50,641 bases of DNA from Solirubrobacterales bacterium (lineage in GTDB: Bacteria; Actinomycetota; Thermoleophilia; Solirubrobacterales; Solirubrobacteraceae), in NCBI GenBank assembly GCA_027306855.1, contig DAHUYZ010000004.1, positions 22,265-72,905 of the forward strand. Direction: 5' to 3'. Of this stretch, positions 14,925 through 23,839 are shown one piece after another. A program made the position numbers and the translations under genes. The notes below the pieces were generated by a model. The model was not told the DNA's origin, made no database searches, and worked only from the letters and a program-made list of their open reading frames with translations. The first letter of the stretch is position 1. Each line of letters starts with the position of its first letter.

Positions 14925-15314
14925 TCATCTGAGGAGCAGATCGACGGCTGTGGCCACAAGCAGCGCCGCGAACAGCAGCGAGATAACGCGCGTCTGGATA
15001 CGCTGCTGGACCCATGTCCCGAACAGCACTCCGCCGACCGCAGGGATGCCGATCTCTATGCCGTCGAGCACGTGTACGTTGCCGTAGGTGCCCTGCACGA
15101 CCGTCGCAAACGTCGCGATCACGATGATCGCCGCAAGCGAGGTTGCGGTCGCCGCTCGGCTGTCATAGCCGAGCCACAGCACGAGCAACGGCACGATCAC
15201 CGAGCCGCCGCCCACGCCGAACAGACCACTGAACACGCCTGCCGCGGTGCCGATCGCGGCGAGCTGGAGCATGCGCTCGCGCGAGTTGCCAGATGCCGCC
15301 AAAATGGCGCTCAT
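14925..15314 (-). CDS. Half-size TauE/SafE-type permease (copy 2)
   Basis: A 129-residue membrane protein, again a single TauE/SafE repeat: GVFSGLFGVGGGSVIVPLL, then ATATSLAAIIVIA, YGNVHVLDG and a terminal hydrophobic helix. It aligns to copy 1 over its whole length, so the pair arose by duplication of one repeat rather than by splitting a two-repeat gene. A 106-bp gap separates the two genes, and they are probably co-transcribed. ATG 15314 is chosen; ATG 15272, 14 codons in, is also possible. It diverges from otsB. Confidence 0.75.
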   Translation of the reverse strand: MSAILAASGNSRERMLQLAAIGTAAGVFSGLFGVGGGSVIVPLLVLWLGYDSRAATATSLAAIIVIATFATVVQGTYGNVHVLDGIEIGIPAVGGVLFGTWVQQRIQTRVISLLFAALLVATAVDLLLR

Positions 15315-15361
15315 CGCACGAGATCTCGCCGCCGGGCCACGATGCGGGCATACTAGAGATC

Positions 15362-16180
15362 GTGTCCCCAGCCACCATCCTCGTGGACGCTCTGGAGTCC
15401 CTGCGCGCCGATCCCGACAGCTCCGCCGTCCTGCTCGACATAGACGGCACGCTCGCTCCGATCGTGCGTCACGCCGCAGATGCGCAGGTGCCCGAGTCGA
15501 CGAGGGCGCTGCTGATCGAGATCTCAAAGCGCTACCGGCTCGTCGCCTGCATCAGCGGCCGGCGCGCGGCCACCGCCCGTCAGATCGTCGCGATCGGCTC
15601 GATCGCCTACGTAGGCAACCACGGCGGCGAGCTGCTACGCCCCGGAGCGACGCGCCCCGAGCTCGACCCCGACGTCGAGGCCTGGTCTGAGCGCGTGCGC
15701 GAGTTCGCGCTGCGCGTCTACACCCCCGAGCTCCAGCGCTCGCGCGTGCGCAGCGAGGACAAGGACGCGATCGCCGCCTTCCATTGGCGGGGCGCCCCCG
15801 ACGAGCGGGCGGCGACCCTGCTGGCGCAGGGCGTCGCGGAGCGCGCCGAGCAGGAGGGCTTTGCCGTTCACTGGGGGCGCAAGGTGCTAGAGGTGCGGCC
15901 ACCGGTCGCGCTCGACAAGGGGCTCGGTGTCGGCGCTCTGCTCGCAGGCGCCCACAACGGCGACGGCTCGGCGATCCGCTGCGCGGTCTACGTCGGAGAC
16001 GACACGACCGACCTCGATGCCTTCCGCAGCCTGCGCGCGCTCGTGCAGGCCGGCACGCTGGAGCGAGCCGTATGCGTCGCCGTAAGCTCCGAAGAGACTC
16101 CTCCCGAGCTGGCCGAGGAGGCCGACCTGATCGTCGACGGCCAGAGCGGCGTGCGAGGGCTGCTCGAGGCGCTGCTCTAG
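15362..16180 (+). CDS. otsB: Trehalose-6-phosphate phosphatase
   Basis: A 272-residue HAD-superfamily phosphatase that dephosphorylates trehalose-6-phosphate, the last step of OtsAB trehalose synthesis. HAD motif I is LLDIDGTLAPI, motif II ACISGR, the cap-domain substrate region is VGNHGGE, and motif IV is GDDTTDLDAF. Length and order match OtsB. No otsA lies in the window. GTG 15362 is the start closest to the conserved region, 47 bp from the divergent permease gene. It is followed after 14 bp by a small membrane protein gene. Confidence 0.88.
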   Translation: MSPATILVDALESLRADPDSSAVLLDIDGTLAPIVRHAADAQVPESTRALLIEISKRYRLVACISGRRAATARQIVAIGSIAYVGNHGGELLRPGATRPELDPDVEAWSERVREFALRVYTPELQRSRVRSEDKDAIAAFHWRGAPDERAATLLAQGVAERAEQEGFAVHWGRKVLEVRPPVALDKGLGVGALLAGAHNGDGSAIRCAVYVGDDTTDLDAFRSLRALVQAGTLERAVCVAVSSEETPPELAEEADLIVDGQSGVRGLLEALL

Positions 16181-16194
16181 TCGTGTAGGCCGCA

Positions 16195-16725
16195 GTGCAC
16201 TTCGTCGACTTTCTCAGGGCGACCGTCCTGCTCAGCGCGGCGGCGGCCACGGCGCTCGCGATCGTGACCGTCCTATCCGGCGTTCCCGGCTCCCATCCGC
16301 TCATCGTGCCCATCGCCGCCGGCTGGTGGCTGCTCTGCGCCGCGATCGGGCTGCGCCTCGGCCGCGGCTCGCAGGCGAATAGCTCGATCGCGCGCCTGCT
16401 CGGCGAGGCGAGAGCGAGCACGGCGCTCCCCGAGCACAGGCCCGGGGCGACGCTGTGGAACAGGTTGTGGCCCTTGTTGCTGTTCACTCTGGCTGCCGGC
16501 GGCGCCGGGTTCATCGACCCACAGGTGCCCGGGATCGGCGCGGGCTTTGCGATCGTGCTCGCCCTCTGGTGGCGCCATCAGGACGCCGCGGTGGCGGCTA
16601 TCGAGGAGCGTGACGGCGTGCGCTTCCATGTCCTTCACAGCTCGCCGTTTCGCTCGATCGCGCTCGTACGCACGCCCGGCTTCAAGACGTTGCGCCCCAA
16701 CGGCATCCGCAGGGCGGCTACCTGA
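16195..16725 (+). CDS. Small integral membrane protein of unknown function
   Basis: A 176-residue protein with an N-terminal hydrophobic helix, a second near residues 38-52 and a closely spaced pair near 92-128 (LLLFTLAAGGAGF, GFAIVLALWWR). A soluble tail follows with VRFHVLHSSPF. I do not recognise a family. It begins with GTG 14 bp after otsB, suggesting co-transcription, and its 3' end overlaps the convergent polX by 8 bp. Confidence 0.6.
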   Translation: MHFVDFLRATVLLSAAAATALAIVTVLSGVPGSHPLIVPIAAGWWLLCAAIGLRLGRGSQANSSIARLLGEARASTALPEHRPGATLWNRLWPLLLFTLAAGGAGFIDPQVPGIGAGFAIVLALWWRHQDAAVAAIEERDGVRFHVLHSSPFRSIALVRTPGFKTLRPNGIRRAAT

Positions 16726-18499
16726 ACCGGTCGACGCTCGCCGAAGGAGCGACGCGCTCTCGCTTTCGCAGTTTCGCGAACTGCTTCCACGGGCGCGTGT
16801 TGGCGACGTGCTCGGCCGTAAGCCACGCCCTGCGCGCGGTGGCGAGGCCCCAGCGCATCACGTCCAGCCGCTCTACGCCATGCGCGTCGGAGTCGATAAC
16901 GATCATCGCCCCCGCTTGCGCCGCGGCGCGCGCGTGTAGGTCGCTCAGGTCGCGCCTGTTCGGGTTGGCGTTGATCTCGAGCATCGTGCCGGTCCTCGCG
17001 GCCGCGCAGGTCACCGCCTGAATATCGAGCGCATAAGGCTCGCGGCGCTCGAGCAGCCGGCCGGTCGGATGGCCGATCGCATCGACAAACGGATGTTCGA
17101 TTGCGGCGATCATGCGCTCCGTCATCGCCTGCTCGCTCATGCCGAAGGCCGTATGCACGCTCGCGATGACCCAGTCGAGCCTCGCGAGCAGCTCGTCCTC
17201 GTAGTCGAGCGAGCCGTCGGGCAGGATGTTGACCTCGCTGCCCGCGAGCAACTCGATCCCCTCGGTCGCTTCGCCCGCCTCGTGTATCCGCTCGATCTGG
17301 CGGCGCAGCTGATCCGGTGAGACGTCATCGCCGAAGCCGTGCGATGCCGAGTGGTCGGTGATCGCGAGGTACTCGTAGCCGCGCTCGCGCGCGGCGAGCG
17401 CCATCTCCTCGATCGTGTTGCGCCCGTCGGAAGCGACCGTATGGCAGTGCAGGTCGCCCTTGACGTCGTCGAGCTCGATGAGCTTCGGCAGGCCCGCGCC
17501 GCCGCTGAGTCTTGCCGCCTCGAGCTCGCCTCTGTTCTCGCGCAGCTCCGGCTCGATGAACGCGAGGTCGAGCAGCTCATACACCTCGGCCTCGCGCGCG
17601 CAGCTGCGAGTCGAGCCGGTCGCGTCGTCGAGCACGCCGTACTCGGATACGTGCAGACCCCTGCGCACGGTGTCTTCGCGCAACGCTGCGTTGTGCCTGC
17701 CCGAGCCGGTGAAGTGCTGGAGCAGATTGCCGAGCTGGGAGGGCTTTGCGATACGCAGATCGACCCCTACGCCCGAGTGCGTGATCGCCTTCGTGCCCGC
17801 CTTGCTTGGCGTGCCTGCGCGCTCGATCTGCGGGAGCCTGCCAAGGCGCCTGGCCAGCGCGAGCGGCGCGCGCGTAACCGCGACGAGGTCGATGTCCTTG
17901 ACGCTGTCGGCCATTCTCCGCGCCGAGCCCGCGAGCATCACCTGGGTGCCGGGCGCAGCGTCTTCGAGCAGGCCCTCCGCCAGCGCTTGGCCCAGCTCGA
18001 TCGCGCTCGGCAACAGCAGGCGCGCGGCCGGGCGCTCCGCGACGCCCCGATCGAGCGCCGCCAGCACACTCGTCTCGAACTTCGCGCCCAAACCACGCAC
18101 CGTGCGCAGCCGCTGTGCAAGCGCCGCCTCACGCAGCGCCTCCAGGGAATCGATACCGAGCTCTGCATGCAGCAGCCTGGCGCGCTTGGGACCCAGGCCC
18201 GGCAGTCGCGTGATCGCGATCAGTCCGGGCGGGATCTTCGCGCGCAGCTTCTCGGCGGCCGGGATCGTGCCCGTATCGAGCAGCGCGAGGATCTTTTCCT
18301 GCAACGTATCTCCGACCCCCGCCAGCTCGGTCGCGCGCCCTTCGCGCGCAAGCGCCGCGACCGACACGGAGGTCTCGCGCACCGAGCGGGCCGCCGCACG
18401 ATAGGCGAGCACGCGATAGGTGATCGCCCCGTCGAGCTCGTACAGATCTCCCAGCTCTTCGAGTGCGTCGGCGATGGCCGAGTTGGGTAGGTCGGGCAC
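16718..18499 (-). CDS. polX: DNA polymerase X with PHP exonuclease domain
   Basis: A 593-residue bacterial family X polymerase used in base-excision or gap-filling repair. Order: N-terminal helix-hairpin-helix 8-kDa domain (residues 1-75), a second HhH (RLPGLGPKRARLL), and the palm with GSARRMADSVKDIDLVAVT carrying two catalytic Asp and GVGVDLRIA the third. The C-terminal PHP domain contains GDLHCHTVASDG, AITDHSASHG, DWVIASVHTAFG, AIGHPTG and IDSDAHGVER, so its metal-binding histidines appear intact and 3'-5' exonuclease activity is expected. ATG 18499 gives MPDLPNSAIADAL. It lies divergent to the glycosyltransferase gene. Confidence 0.92.
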   Translation of the reverse strand: MPDLPNSAIADALEELGDLYELDGAITYRVLAYRAAARSVRETSVSVAALAREGRATELAGVGDTLQEKILALLDTGTIPAAEKLRAKIPPGLIAITRLPGLGPKRARLLHAELGIDSLEALREAALAQRLRTVRGLGAKFETSVLAALDRGVAERPAARLLLPSAIELGQALAEGLLEDAAPGTQVMLAGSARRMADSVKDIDLVAVTRAPLALARRLGRLPQIERAGTPSKAGTKAITHSGVGVDLRIAKPSQLGNLLQHFTGSGRHNAALREDTVRRGLHVSEYGVLDDATGSTRSCAREAEVYELLDLAFIEPELRENRGELEAARLSGGAGLPKLIELDDVKGDLHCHTVASDGRNTIEEMALAARERGYEYLAITDHSASHGFGDDVSPDQLRRQIERIHEAGEATEGIELLAGSEVNILPDGSLDYEDELLARLDWVIASVHTAFGMSEQAMTERMIAAIEHPFVDAIGHPTGRLLERREPYALDIQAVTCAAARTGTMLEINANPNRRDLSDLHARAAAQAGAMIVIDSDAHGVERLDVMRWGLATARRAWLTAEHVANTRPWKQFAKLRKRERVAPSASVDRFR

Positions 18500-18586
18500 A
18501 GTTGAAGGGTATGGCCCGGCCGAAGCGAGGGGTATGGCTCGAGGGCTGCGCCCGCGCTCGCCACGGTGCTCTAGGGTTCCTCGACC

Positions 18587-19396
18587 ATGTTCTCCGAAGT
18601 CGTGGACTCAACGATCCAGGAGCCGGCGCGCGGGGTCCCGTGGCTCGTGCTGCCGACGTACAACGAGGCGGAGAACATCGAGGCGATCGTGGCCGCCGCA
18701 GGCGAGGTGCTCGCGGGCGCGACCGCCGGCGCCTACAAGATCCTGATCGTCGACGACGGCTCGCCCGATGGGACGGGGGAGATAGCGGATCGCCTCTCGC
18801 GCGAGCGCGAGCAGGTGCAAGTGTTGCACCGCAGCGAGAAGAACGGGATCGGCCCGGCCTACCTGGCTGGCTTTCGTTACGCGCTCGACCACGGCGCCGA
18901 CTACGTCATGGAGATGGACTCGGACTTCTCCCACGATCCCGCCGATCTCGCACGGCTGCTGCAGGCGGTGCGCTCGGGCGCAGACCTTGCGCTCGGCTCG
19001 CGCTATGTTCCCGGCGGCGGCGTCGTCGACTGGGGCCTTCTACGGCGCTTCATCAGCGAGGGCGGGTCCACGTACGCGCGCTGGGTGCTCGGCTTGAAGG
19101 TCAAGGACCTCACGGGCGGGTTCAAGTGCTTCAAGCGCGAGGTGCTCGAGGCGATCCACTTCGACGGCGTGCGCTCCCAGGGCTATGCTTTCCAGGTCGA
19201 GCTCACCTATCGTGCCGTGCGCGCCGGCTTTCGCGTCGTCGAGGTCCCGATCGTGTTCAAGGACCGCGAGCGCGGCCAGAGCAAGATGTCGTGGCGGATC
19301 GCCGCCGAGGCGATGTGGCTCGTGCCCAAGCTGCGTTTCGGGCGCCAGCCGCCCGCGCCCGCGCTCCAGGACGCAAAGGTTCCTGCCGGAGGGTAG
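18587..19396 (+). CDS. Polyprenol monophosphomannose synthase (DPM1-like GT2)
   Basis: A 269-residue soluble family-2 glycosyltransferase that transfers mannose from GDP-mannose to a polyprenyl phosphate at the membrane face, supplying lipid-linked mannose for mannosylation or lipoglycans. LVLPTYNEAENIEAIV, ILIVDDGSPDGTGEI, the metal-binding MEMDSDFSHDP, LGSRYVPGGG and the C-terminal VPIVFKDRERGQSKMS are characteristic of DPM1/Ppm-D2. No C-terminal membrane domain is fused, unlike mycobacterial Ppm1, which has an added Lnt domain. The ATG at 18587 is chosen. Confidence 0.88.
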   Translation: MFSEVVDSTIQEPARGVPWLVLPTYNEAENIEAIVAAAGEVLAGATAGAYKILIVDDGSPDGTGEIADRLSREREQVQVLHRSEKNGIGPAYLAGFRYALDHGADYVMEMDSDFSHDPADLARLLQAVRSGADLALGSRYVPGGGVVDWGLLRRFISEGGSTYARWVLGLKVKDLTGGFKCFKREVLEAIHFDGVRSQGYAFQVELTYRAVRAGFRVVEVPIVFKDRERGQSKMSWRIAAEAMWLVPKLRFGRQPPAPALQDAKVPAGG

Positions 19397-19446
19397 CGGG
19401 CGGTAGCGGCGAGGGCCGGCGGCAGCGAGCAAAGCCGGGCGGGTGA

Positions 19447-20256
19447 GTGGTCTTTGCCGATTCGCTCAGGCAGAGATGCCGGCACGCCGATAGAGGGGAG
19501 GTGGACGCCTCCTCATATGCGCTCTACCACGGTGTACGCCGCACGCGCAGCACGCTGCGGGCCTGGCAGCGCCGGCCCCTCCCGGTAGTCGGCGCATGGG
19601 TAGCAGGCTCGGCGCTCGCGTCGGCGGGACTGCTCGTGGCGGTGCTCGTCATCTCAGAGCTCTCGGGCGGCTATGTCCAGATACTGCAGCTGCGCGCCCC
19701 CTTCGCCACCGGAGACCTCGGCGACATCGCCAACGTCTTGGGCCACAACCTGCTCGTGCTCGCCCTTCACGCGATGGCGTGCGTCGCCGGCTTCATCGCG
19801 GGCAGCTCGCTGCCGCTGCAGGCGCAGAGCAAGACCGGACTGTCACGCTGGGTTCACGCTCACGGCGGGCGCATCGCGATCGCGTTCGTCGCCTGCGCGA
19901 CGGCGTTCTCGCTGTCCGCCCAGGCATACCTGCTCGGCCACACGCTTGCGGGCGTGGCGCATTTCCTGAAAACGTCCCCTGCGCTGCTACTCGTCGGCGT
20001 GCTCCCCCACGCCGTGCCGGAGCTGATCGCGCTGTTCCTGCCTTTGGCCGCCTGGATCATCGCGAGCAGGCGCGGCGAGTGGGATCAGCTGCTCGCCGCA
20101 ACGGTCGTCACCGTGGCGATCGCGCTGCCCGTGCTGGTTGTCTCCGCGCTGATCGAGGCGTATGTATCGCCGCATCTGTTTACGGCTCTCACGGGTATCC
20201 ACTCGCCGATCGTCGGGCATTGGGAGGGGTGGACGGTCTACGTCAGGCCGCATTGA
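19447..20256 (+). CDS. SpoIIM-like integral membrane protein (DUF95)
   Basis: A 269-residue membrane protein of the stage II sporulation M-like family. It has about six hydrophobic segments, including VVGAWVAGSALASAGLLVAV, FIAGSSL, LLVGVLPHAVPELIALFLP and VVTVAIALPVLVVSALI. The conserved PHAVPEL and NVLGHNLLVLALHAMACV motifs support the family. In non-sporulating actinobacteria these proteins sit near RDD or MoxR genes, but none is here. Function is unknown. GTG 19447 follows the mannosyltransferase by 50 bp; a later start near residue 20 is possible. Confidence 0.72.
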   Translation: MVFADSLRQRCRHADRGEVDASSYALYHGVRRTRSTLRAWQRRPLPVVGAWVAGSALASAGLLVAVLVISELSGGYVQILQLRAPFATGDLGDIANVLGHNLLVLALHAMACVAGFIAGSSLPLQAQSKTGLSRWVHAHGGRIAIAFVACATAFSLSAQAYLLGHTLAGVAHFLKTSPALLLVGVLPHAVPELIALFLPLAAWIIASRRGEWDQLLAATVVTVAIALPVLVVSALIEAYVSPHLFTALTGIHSPIVGHWEGWTVYVRPH

Positions 20257-20282
20257 TCGCAGGTTGCTTTACTTTGTATAGT
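20253..20282 (+). promoter_or_regulatory. Candidate trxA promoter TTGATC-N18-TATAGT
   Basis: TTGATC (20253-20258) and TATAGT (20277-20282) match the sigma-70 elements at four and five of six positions with 18-bp spacing, in a locally AT-rich stretch. The predicted start lies about 30 nt before the trxA ATG, and a good AGGAG precedes that ATG. Confidence 0.45.
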
Positions 20283-20317
20283 GATAGGAGCAGGCAGTCA
20301 CCCGATAGGAGATTCCA

Positions 20318-20644
20318 ATGGCAGGCACCCTGAGCGAAGTAACTGACGCCAACTTCCAGTCCGAGGTCATCGAGTCCGAGAAGCCCGTCCTCGTCGACTT
20401 CTGGGCGCCCTGGTGCGGACCGTGCCGCGTCGTCGGGCCCGTGCTCGAGGAGATCGCCTCCGAGCGCCAGGATCTGCGTATCGTGAAGCTCAACGTCGAC
20501 GAGAACCAGCAGACGGCCGCAGCGTTTCAGGTGCTGTCGATCCCGACGATGATCCTCTTCAAGGGCGGTCAGGCCGTCAAGACGGTGATCGGGGCCTACC
20601 CGAAGCGCAAGATCGAGGCCGAGCTAGACCCCGTGCTTGCGTAG
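20318..20644 (+). CDS. trxA: Thioredoxin
   Basis: A 108-residue cytosolic disulfide reductase with the canonical WCGPC active site in DFWAPWCGPCR, the cis-Pro in SIPTMILFKGG and full thioredoxin length. The N-terminal MAGTLSEVTDANF places it with TrxA rather than secreted thioredoxin-like proteins. ATG 20318 follows AGGAG with normal spacing. Its 3' end overlaps that of convergent ileS by 21 bp, so the last codons of both genes share DNA. Confidence 0.95.
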   Translation: MAGTLSEVTDANFQSEVIESEKPVLVDFWAPWCGPCRVVGPVLEEIASERQDLRIVKLNVDENQQTAAAFQVLSIPTMILFKGGQAVKTVIGAYPKRKIEAELDPVLA

Positions 20645-23600
20645 GGCGATCTGAAGGCGCAGGCCTTCGATCTCCGTCTGCTCGCTGTAACGGGAGGGAT
20701 AGGGGATGGCGCCCTCGGCGTGCTGCGCCTTCAGCGACACAGCGAGCGTCTCGCCTGCGAGGTAGTCGCCGTGGGCTTGCGCGGCGTCGGTCAGCGCCTC
20801 ATCGCCGTCGAGCCATAGCTCGATGCGGTCCTCGACGGCTAGCCCCGCGTTCTTGCGGGCGTTCTGGACGGCGTGGACGATCTCGCGCGCCCGGCCCTCG
20901 CGCAGGAGGTCATCGTCGATGTGAAGGTCGAGCGCCACGGCGTGCGCTCCTTCGCGCTCCACGCTGTAGCCGTCAGGGGCCTTCATCGTGAGGATCACAT
21001 CGTCGGCGGTTAGCGTGTGCTCGCGACCGCCCACGGAGATGCCGATGCCCTCGCCGTTGCGGACCGCCGCCGCCACCCTTGTGGGATCGAGCGCGGCGAT
21101 AGCCTCCGCGGCGAGCGGCATCTCTTTGCCGAACAGCGGCCCCAGCGTGCGGTAGTTGGCCTTCGCCTCGTACTCGCCCAGCTCATCCGCTGCCTCCACG
21201 AAGCGCACCCTGCGCACGTTCAGCTCTTCGCGCACCACCTCCGACAGCCGCTCGATCGCTGCCCGCTCCTGCCCGTCCGCGACGACGATGGCCTCGGCGA
21301 GCGGCTGGCGAATCTTGATCTTTGCCTGCGCCCTCGCGCCCAAGCCGAGGCGAACCGTCTCTCGGGCGATCGCCATGGCCTCCTCCAGCTGCTCGTCGCG
21401 CTCGGTCAGCGCCTCGCCTGCCGGGAAGTCGCACAGATGGACGCTCGCGAGGCTGCCCTCGAGGTTGTCGTAGATCTCATCGGCGATGAATGGGCAGAAC
21501 GGGGCTAGCAGCTTGGAAACATTTATAAGACACTCGCGCAGCGTCTGAAACGCTGCCGGGTCGCCATCCCAGAAGCGCCTGCGCGACCGGCGCACGTACC
21601 AGTTGGAGAGGTCATCGACCAGCTCCGCAATGGCGCGGCCGGCGGTGGTCGCGTCGTAGGCGTCCAGGCGCTCGGCCACCAGCTCGGCGACCGCCGCCGT
21701 GCGCGAGCGCGCCCAGCGGTCCAGGTCGGCCGGCAGCGCGTCGGCCGGCGCTTGCAGCACGTCCTGGTTGGCGCCGGCGTAGAGCACATAGAAGAAGTAG
21801 GTGCTCCACAGCTGCTTGAGGAACAGGCGCACGCCCTCGCCGATCGCCTCCTCGGAGAAGCGGTAGCCGTCCCACGGTTGCTTGGACGTGAAGAAGTACC
21901 ACCGGAAGGCGTCCGCGCCGAACTTGTCGATCACCTGCCACGGCTCGACCACGTTGCCCTTCGACTTGCTCATCTTCTGGCCCTCGGCGTCTGTGATCAG
22001 GCCGAGGCAGACCACGTTGCGGTAGGGGGCCTGCTCGAACAGAAGCGTCGAGACGGCCAGCAGCGAGTAGAACCAGCCCCTCGTCTGGTCGAGCGCCTCG
22101 CAGATGAAGTCGGCGGGGAAGCGGGCCGCGTCGGTCGTGAAGCTCTCGGCAGCCGGGCTCAGGTCCTCTCCGGTCTTTGCGTCGGCGAATGGGACGTGGT
22201 GCTGGGCGAACGGCATCGCGCCGGAGTCGAACCACACGTCGATGACCTCGGGCACGCGATGCATCCGCGCATGACAACCGTCGTGCGAGCAGGGAAGCTC
22301 GACATCGTCCACGAATGGACGATGGTGGTCATCGAGCGCGCGTCCGGACAGCCGCTCCAGTTCCGCGAACGACCCGATCGTGTGGGTGTGACCGGCCTCG
22401 CAGCGCCACACCGGCAGAGGCGTGCCCCAGTAGCGCTCCCTCGAGATCGCCCAATCGACGTTGCCCCGCAGCCAGTCCCCGAAGCGGCCGTGCTTGATGT
22501 GTGGGGGATGCCAGCCAACCGTCTCGTTCGCCGCCATCATGCGCTCGCGCAGCTTCGATGTGGCGATGTACCAGGAGGGCTTGGCGTAGTAGATCAGCGG
22601 AGTTCCGCACCGCCAGCAGTGGGGATAGGAGTGCTCGTAGTCCTCGCGCTTGTGCAGCAATCCGCGAGCGTCGAGGTCTGAGATCAGCTCCTCTGTCAGC
22701 GAGGGATCCTTGACGAAGCGGCCCTCGTAGCCCACCACGCCGTCGTCATAGGTGCCGTCCAGTCTCACCGGGTTGAGCAGCGTGGCTGCGTCATTCCTGT
22801 CGATCAGTCCGACGGCCGCCGCGGCGCCGAAGTCGTCCTCGCCGAAGGCCGGGGCGATGTGCACAAGGCCGGTGCCGTCCTCGGTGGTCACGAACGTGCC
22901 GCCAATCACCGGATAGGTCTGCTGCCCGACGCCTCTGAGCTTGAAGATCGGACCGACATAACGTCTGTCGATCAGGTCATCGCCGCTCATCGAACCGACT
23001 ACCTCCGCCTCGTCGCCGAGCACCCGCTCGACCAACCCAGCGGCCAGAATCAGCGTCTCGTCGCGGTACCTAACCCGCGCGTACTCGATCTCCGGGCCCA
23101 CGGCGATCGCCACGTTGCCCGGCAGCGTCCAGGGCGTCGTCGTCCAGATCAGCAGGCTCTCGTCGCTGTCCAGGAGACGGACCTTCACGTACACGCTCGG
23201 ATCGACCACGTCCTCGTACCCGAGCGCCACCTCGTGCGAGGAAAGGGCCGTCCCGCAGCGTGGGCAGTATGGAACGACCTTGTGCCCCTCATACAACAGG
23301 CCCTTGCGGCTGATCTGCGCGAGCGCCCACCACACCGACTCGATGTAGGTCTCATCCAGAGTCCTGTAGGCGTCGTCGAGGTCGACCCAGAACCCGATCC
23401 GCTCGGTCAGCCGGTTCCACTCCTCCAGGTACTCGAACACCGACTCCCTGCACTTCGCGTTGAAGCGCTCGATGCCATACGCCTCGATGTCCGCCTTCGA
23501 CTTCAGCCCGAGCGCCTGCTCGACGCCGATCTCGACAGGCAATCCGTGGCAGTCCCAGCCGCCCTTGCGCTGCACCCTGTAGCCGCGCATCGTCTTGTAG

Positions 23601-23839
23601 CGGGGGTAGATGTCCTTGAACGCGCGCGCCAGCACGTGATGCGACCCGGGCCTGCCGTTCGCAGTCGGCGGGCCCTCGTAGAACACCCACGGTGGCGCCC
23701 CCTCGCGCGTGCGCACGGACTCCGCGAACACGTCACGCTCACGCCAGCGCTCCAGGACGGCCTGCTCGAGCCCAGGCAGCTCCTGGCGAGGATCGACCTC
23801 GCGAGCGGGAATCAGAGGATGCTTGCGCTCGACCGCCAT
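20624..23839 (-). CDS. ileS: Isoleucyl-tRNA synthetase, IleRS2 type with GxHH signature
   Basis: A 1071-residue class I aminoacyl-tRNA synthetase charging tRNA-Ile. The catalytic start YEGPPTANGRPGSHHVLARA has GSHH (residues 65-68) where most class I enzymes have HxGH. RKGGWDCHGLPVE, the CP1 editing domain (TTPWTLPGN, DGTGLVHIAPAFGEDD), the KMSKSKGN loop (about 622-629) and the anticodon-binding C-terminal domain follow. The layout is that of the eukaryote-like IleRS2 group, which tends to resist mupirocin; the altered GxHH motif has been linked to very high resistance in that group. ATG 23839 gives MAVERKHPL. It overlaps the end of the upstream MerR-type gene by 28 bp, implying translational coupling. 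Confidence 0.95.
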   Translation of the reverse strand: MAVERKHPLIPAREVDPRQELPGLEQAVLERWRERDVFAESVRTREGAPPWVFYEGPPTANGRPGSHHVLARAFKDIYPRYKTMRGYRVQRKGGWDCHGLPVEIGVEQALGLKSKADIEAYGIERFNAKCRESVFEYLEEWNRLTERIGFWVDLDDAYRTLDETYIESVWWALAQISRKGLLYEGHKVVPYCPRCGTALSSHEVALGYEDVVDPSVYVKVRLLDSDESLLIWTTTPWTLPGNVAIAVGPEIEYARVRYRDETLILAAGLVERVLGDEAEVVGSMSGDDLIDRRYVGPIFKLRGVGQQTYPVIGGTFVTTEDGTGLVHIAPAFGEDDFGAAAAVGLIDRNDAATLLNPVRLDGTYDDGVVGYEGRFVKDPSLTEELISDLDARGLLHKREDYEHSYPHCWRCGTPLIYYAKPSWYIATSKLRERMMAANETVGWHPPHIKHGRFGDWLRGNVDWAISRERYWGTPLPVWRCEAGHTHTIGSFAELERLSGRALDDHHRPFVDDVELPCSHDGCHARMHRVPEVIDVWFDSGAMPFAQHHVPFADAKTGEDLSPAAESFTTDAARFPADFICEALDQTRGWFYSLLAVSTLLFEQAPYRNVVCLGLITDAEGQKMSKSKGNVVEPWQVIDKFGADAFRWYFFTSKQPWDGYRFSEEAIGEGVRLFLKQLWSTYFFYVLYAGANQDVLQAPADALPADLDRWARSRTAAVAELVAERLDAYDATTAGRAIAELVDDLSNWYVRRSRRRFWDGDPAAFQTLRECLINVSKLLAPFCPFIADEIYDNLEGSLASVHLCDFPAGEALTERDEQLEEAMAIARETVRLGLGARAQAKIKIRQPLAEAIVVADGQERAAIERLSEVVREELNVRRVRFVEAADELGEYEAKANYRTLGPLFGKEMPLAAEAIAALDPTRVAAAVRNGEGIGISVGGREHTLTADDVILTMKAPDGYSVEREGAHAVALDLHIDDDLLREGRAREIVHAVQNARKNAGLAVEDRIELWLDGDEALTDAAQAHGDYLAGETLAVSLKAQHAEGAIPYPSRYSEQTEIEGLRLQIALRKHGV

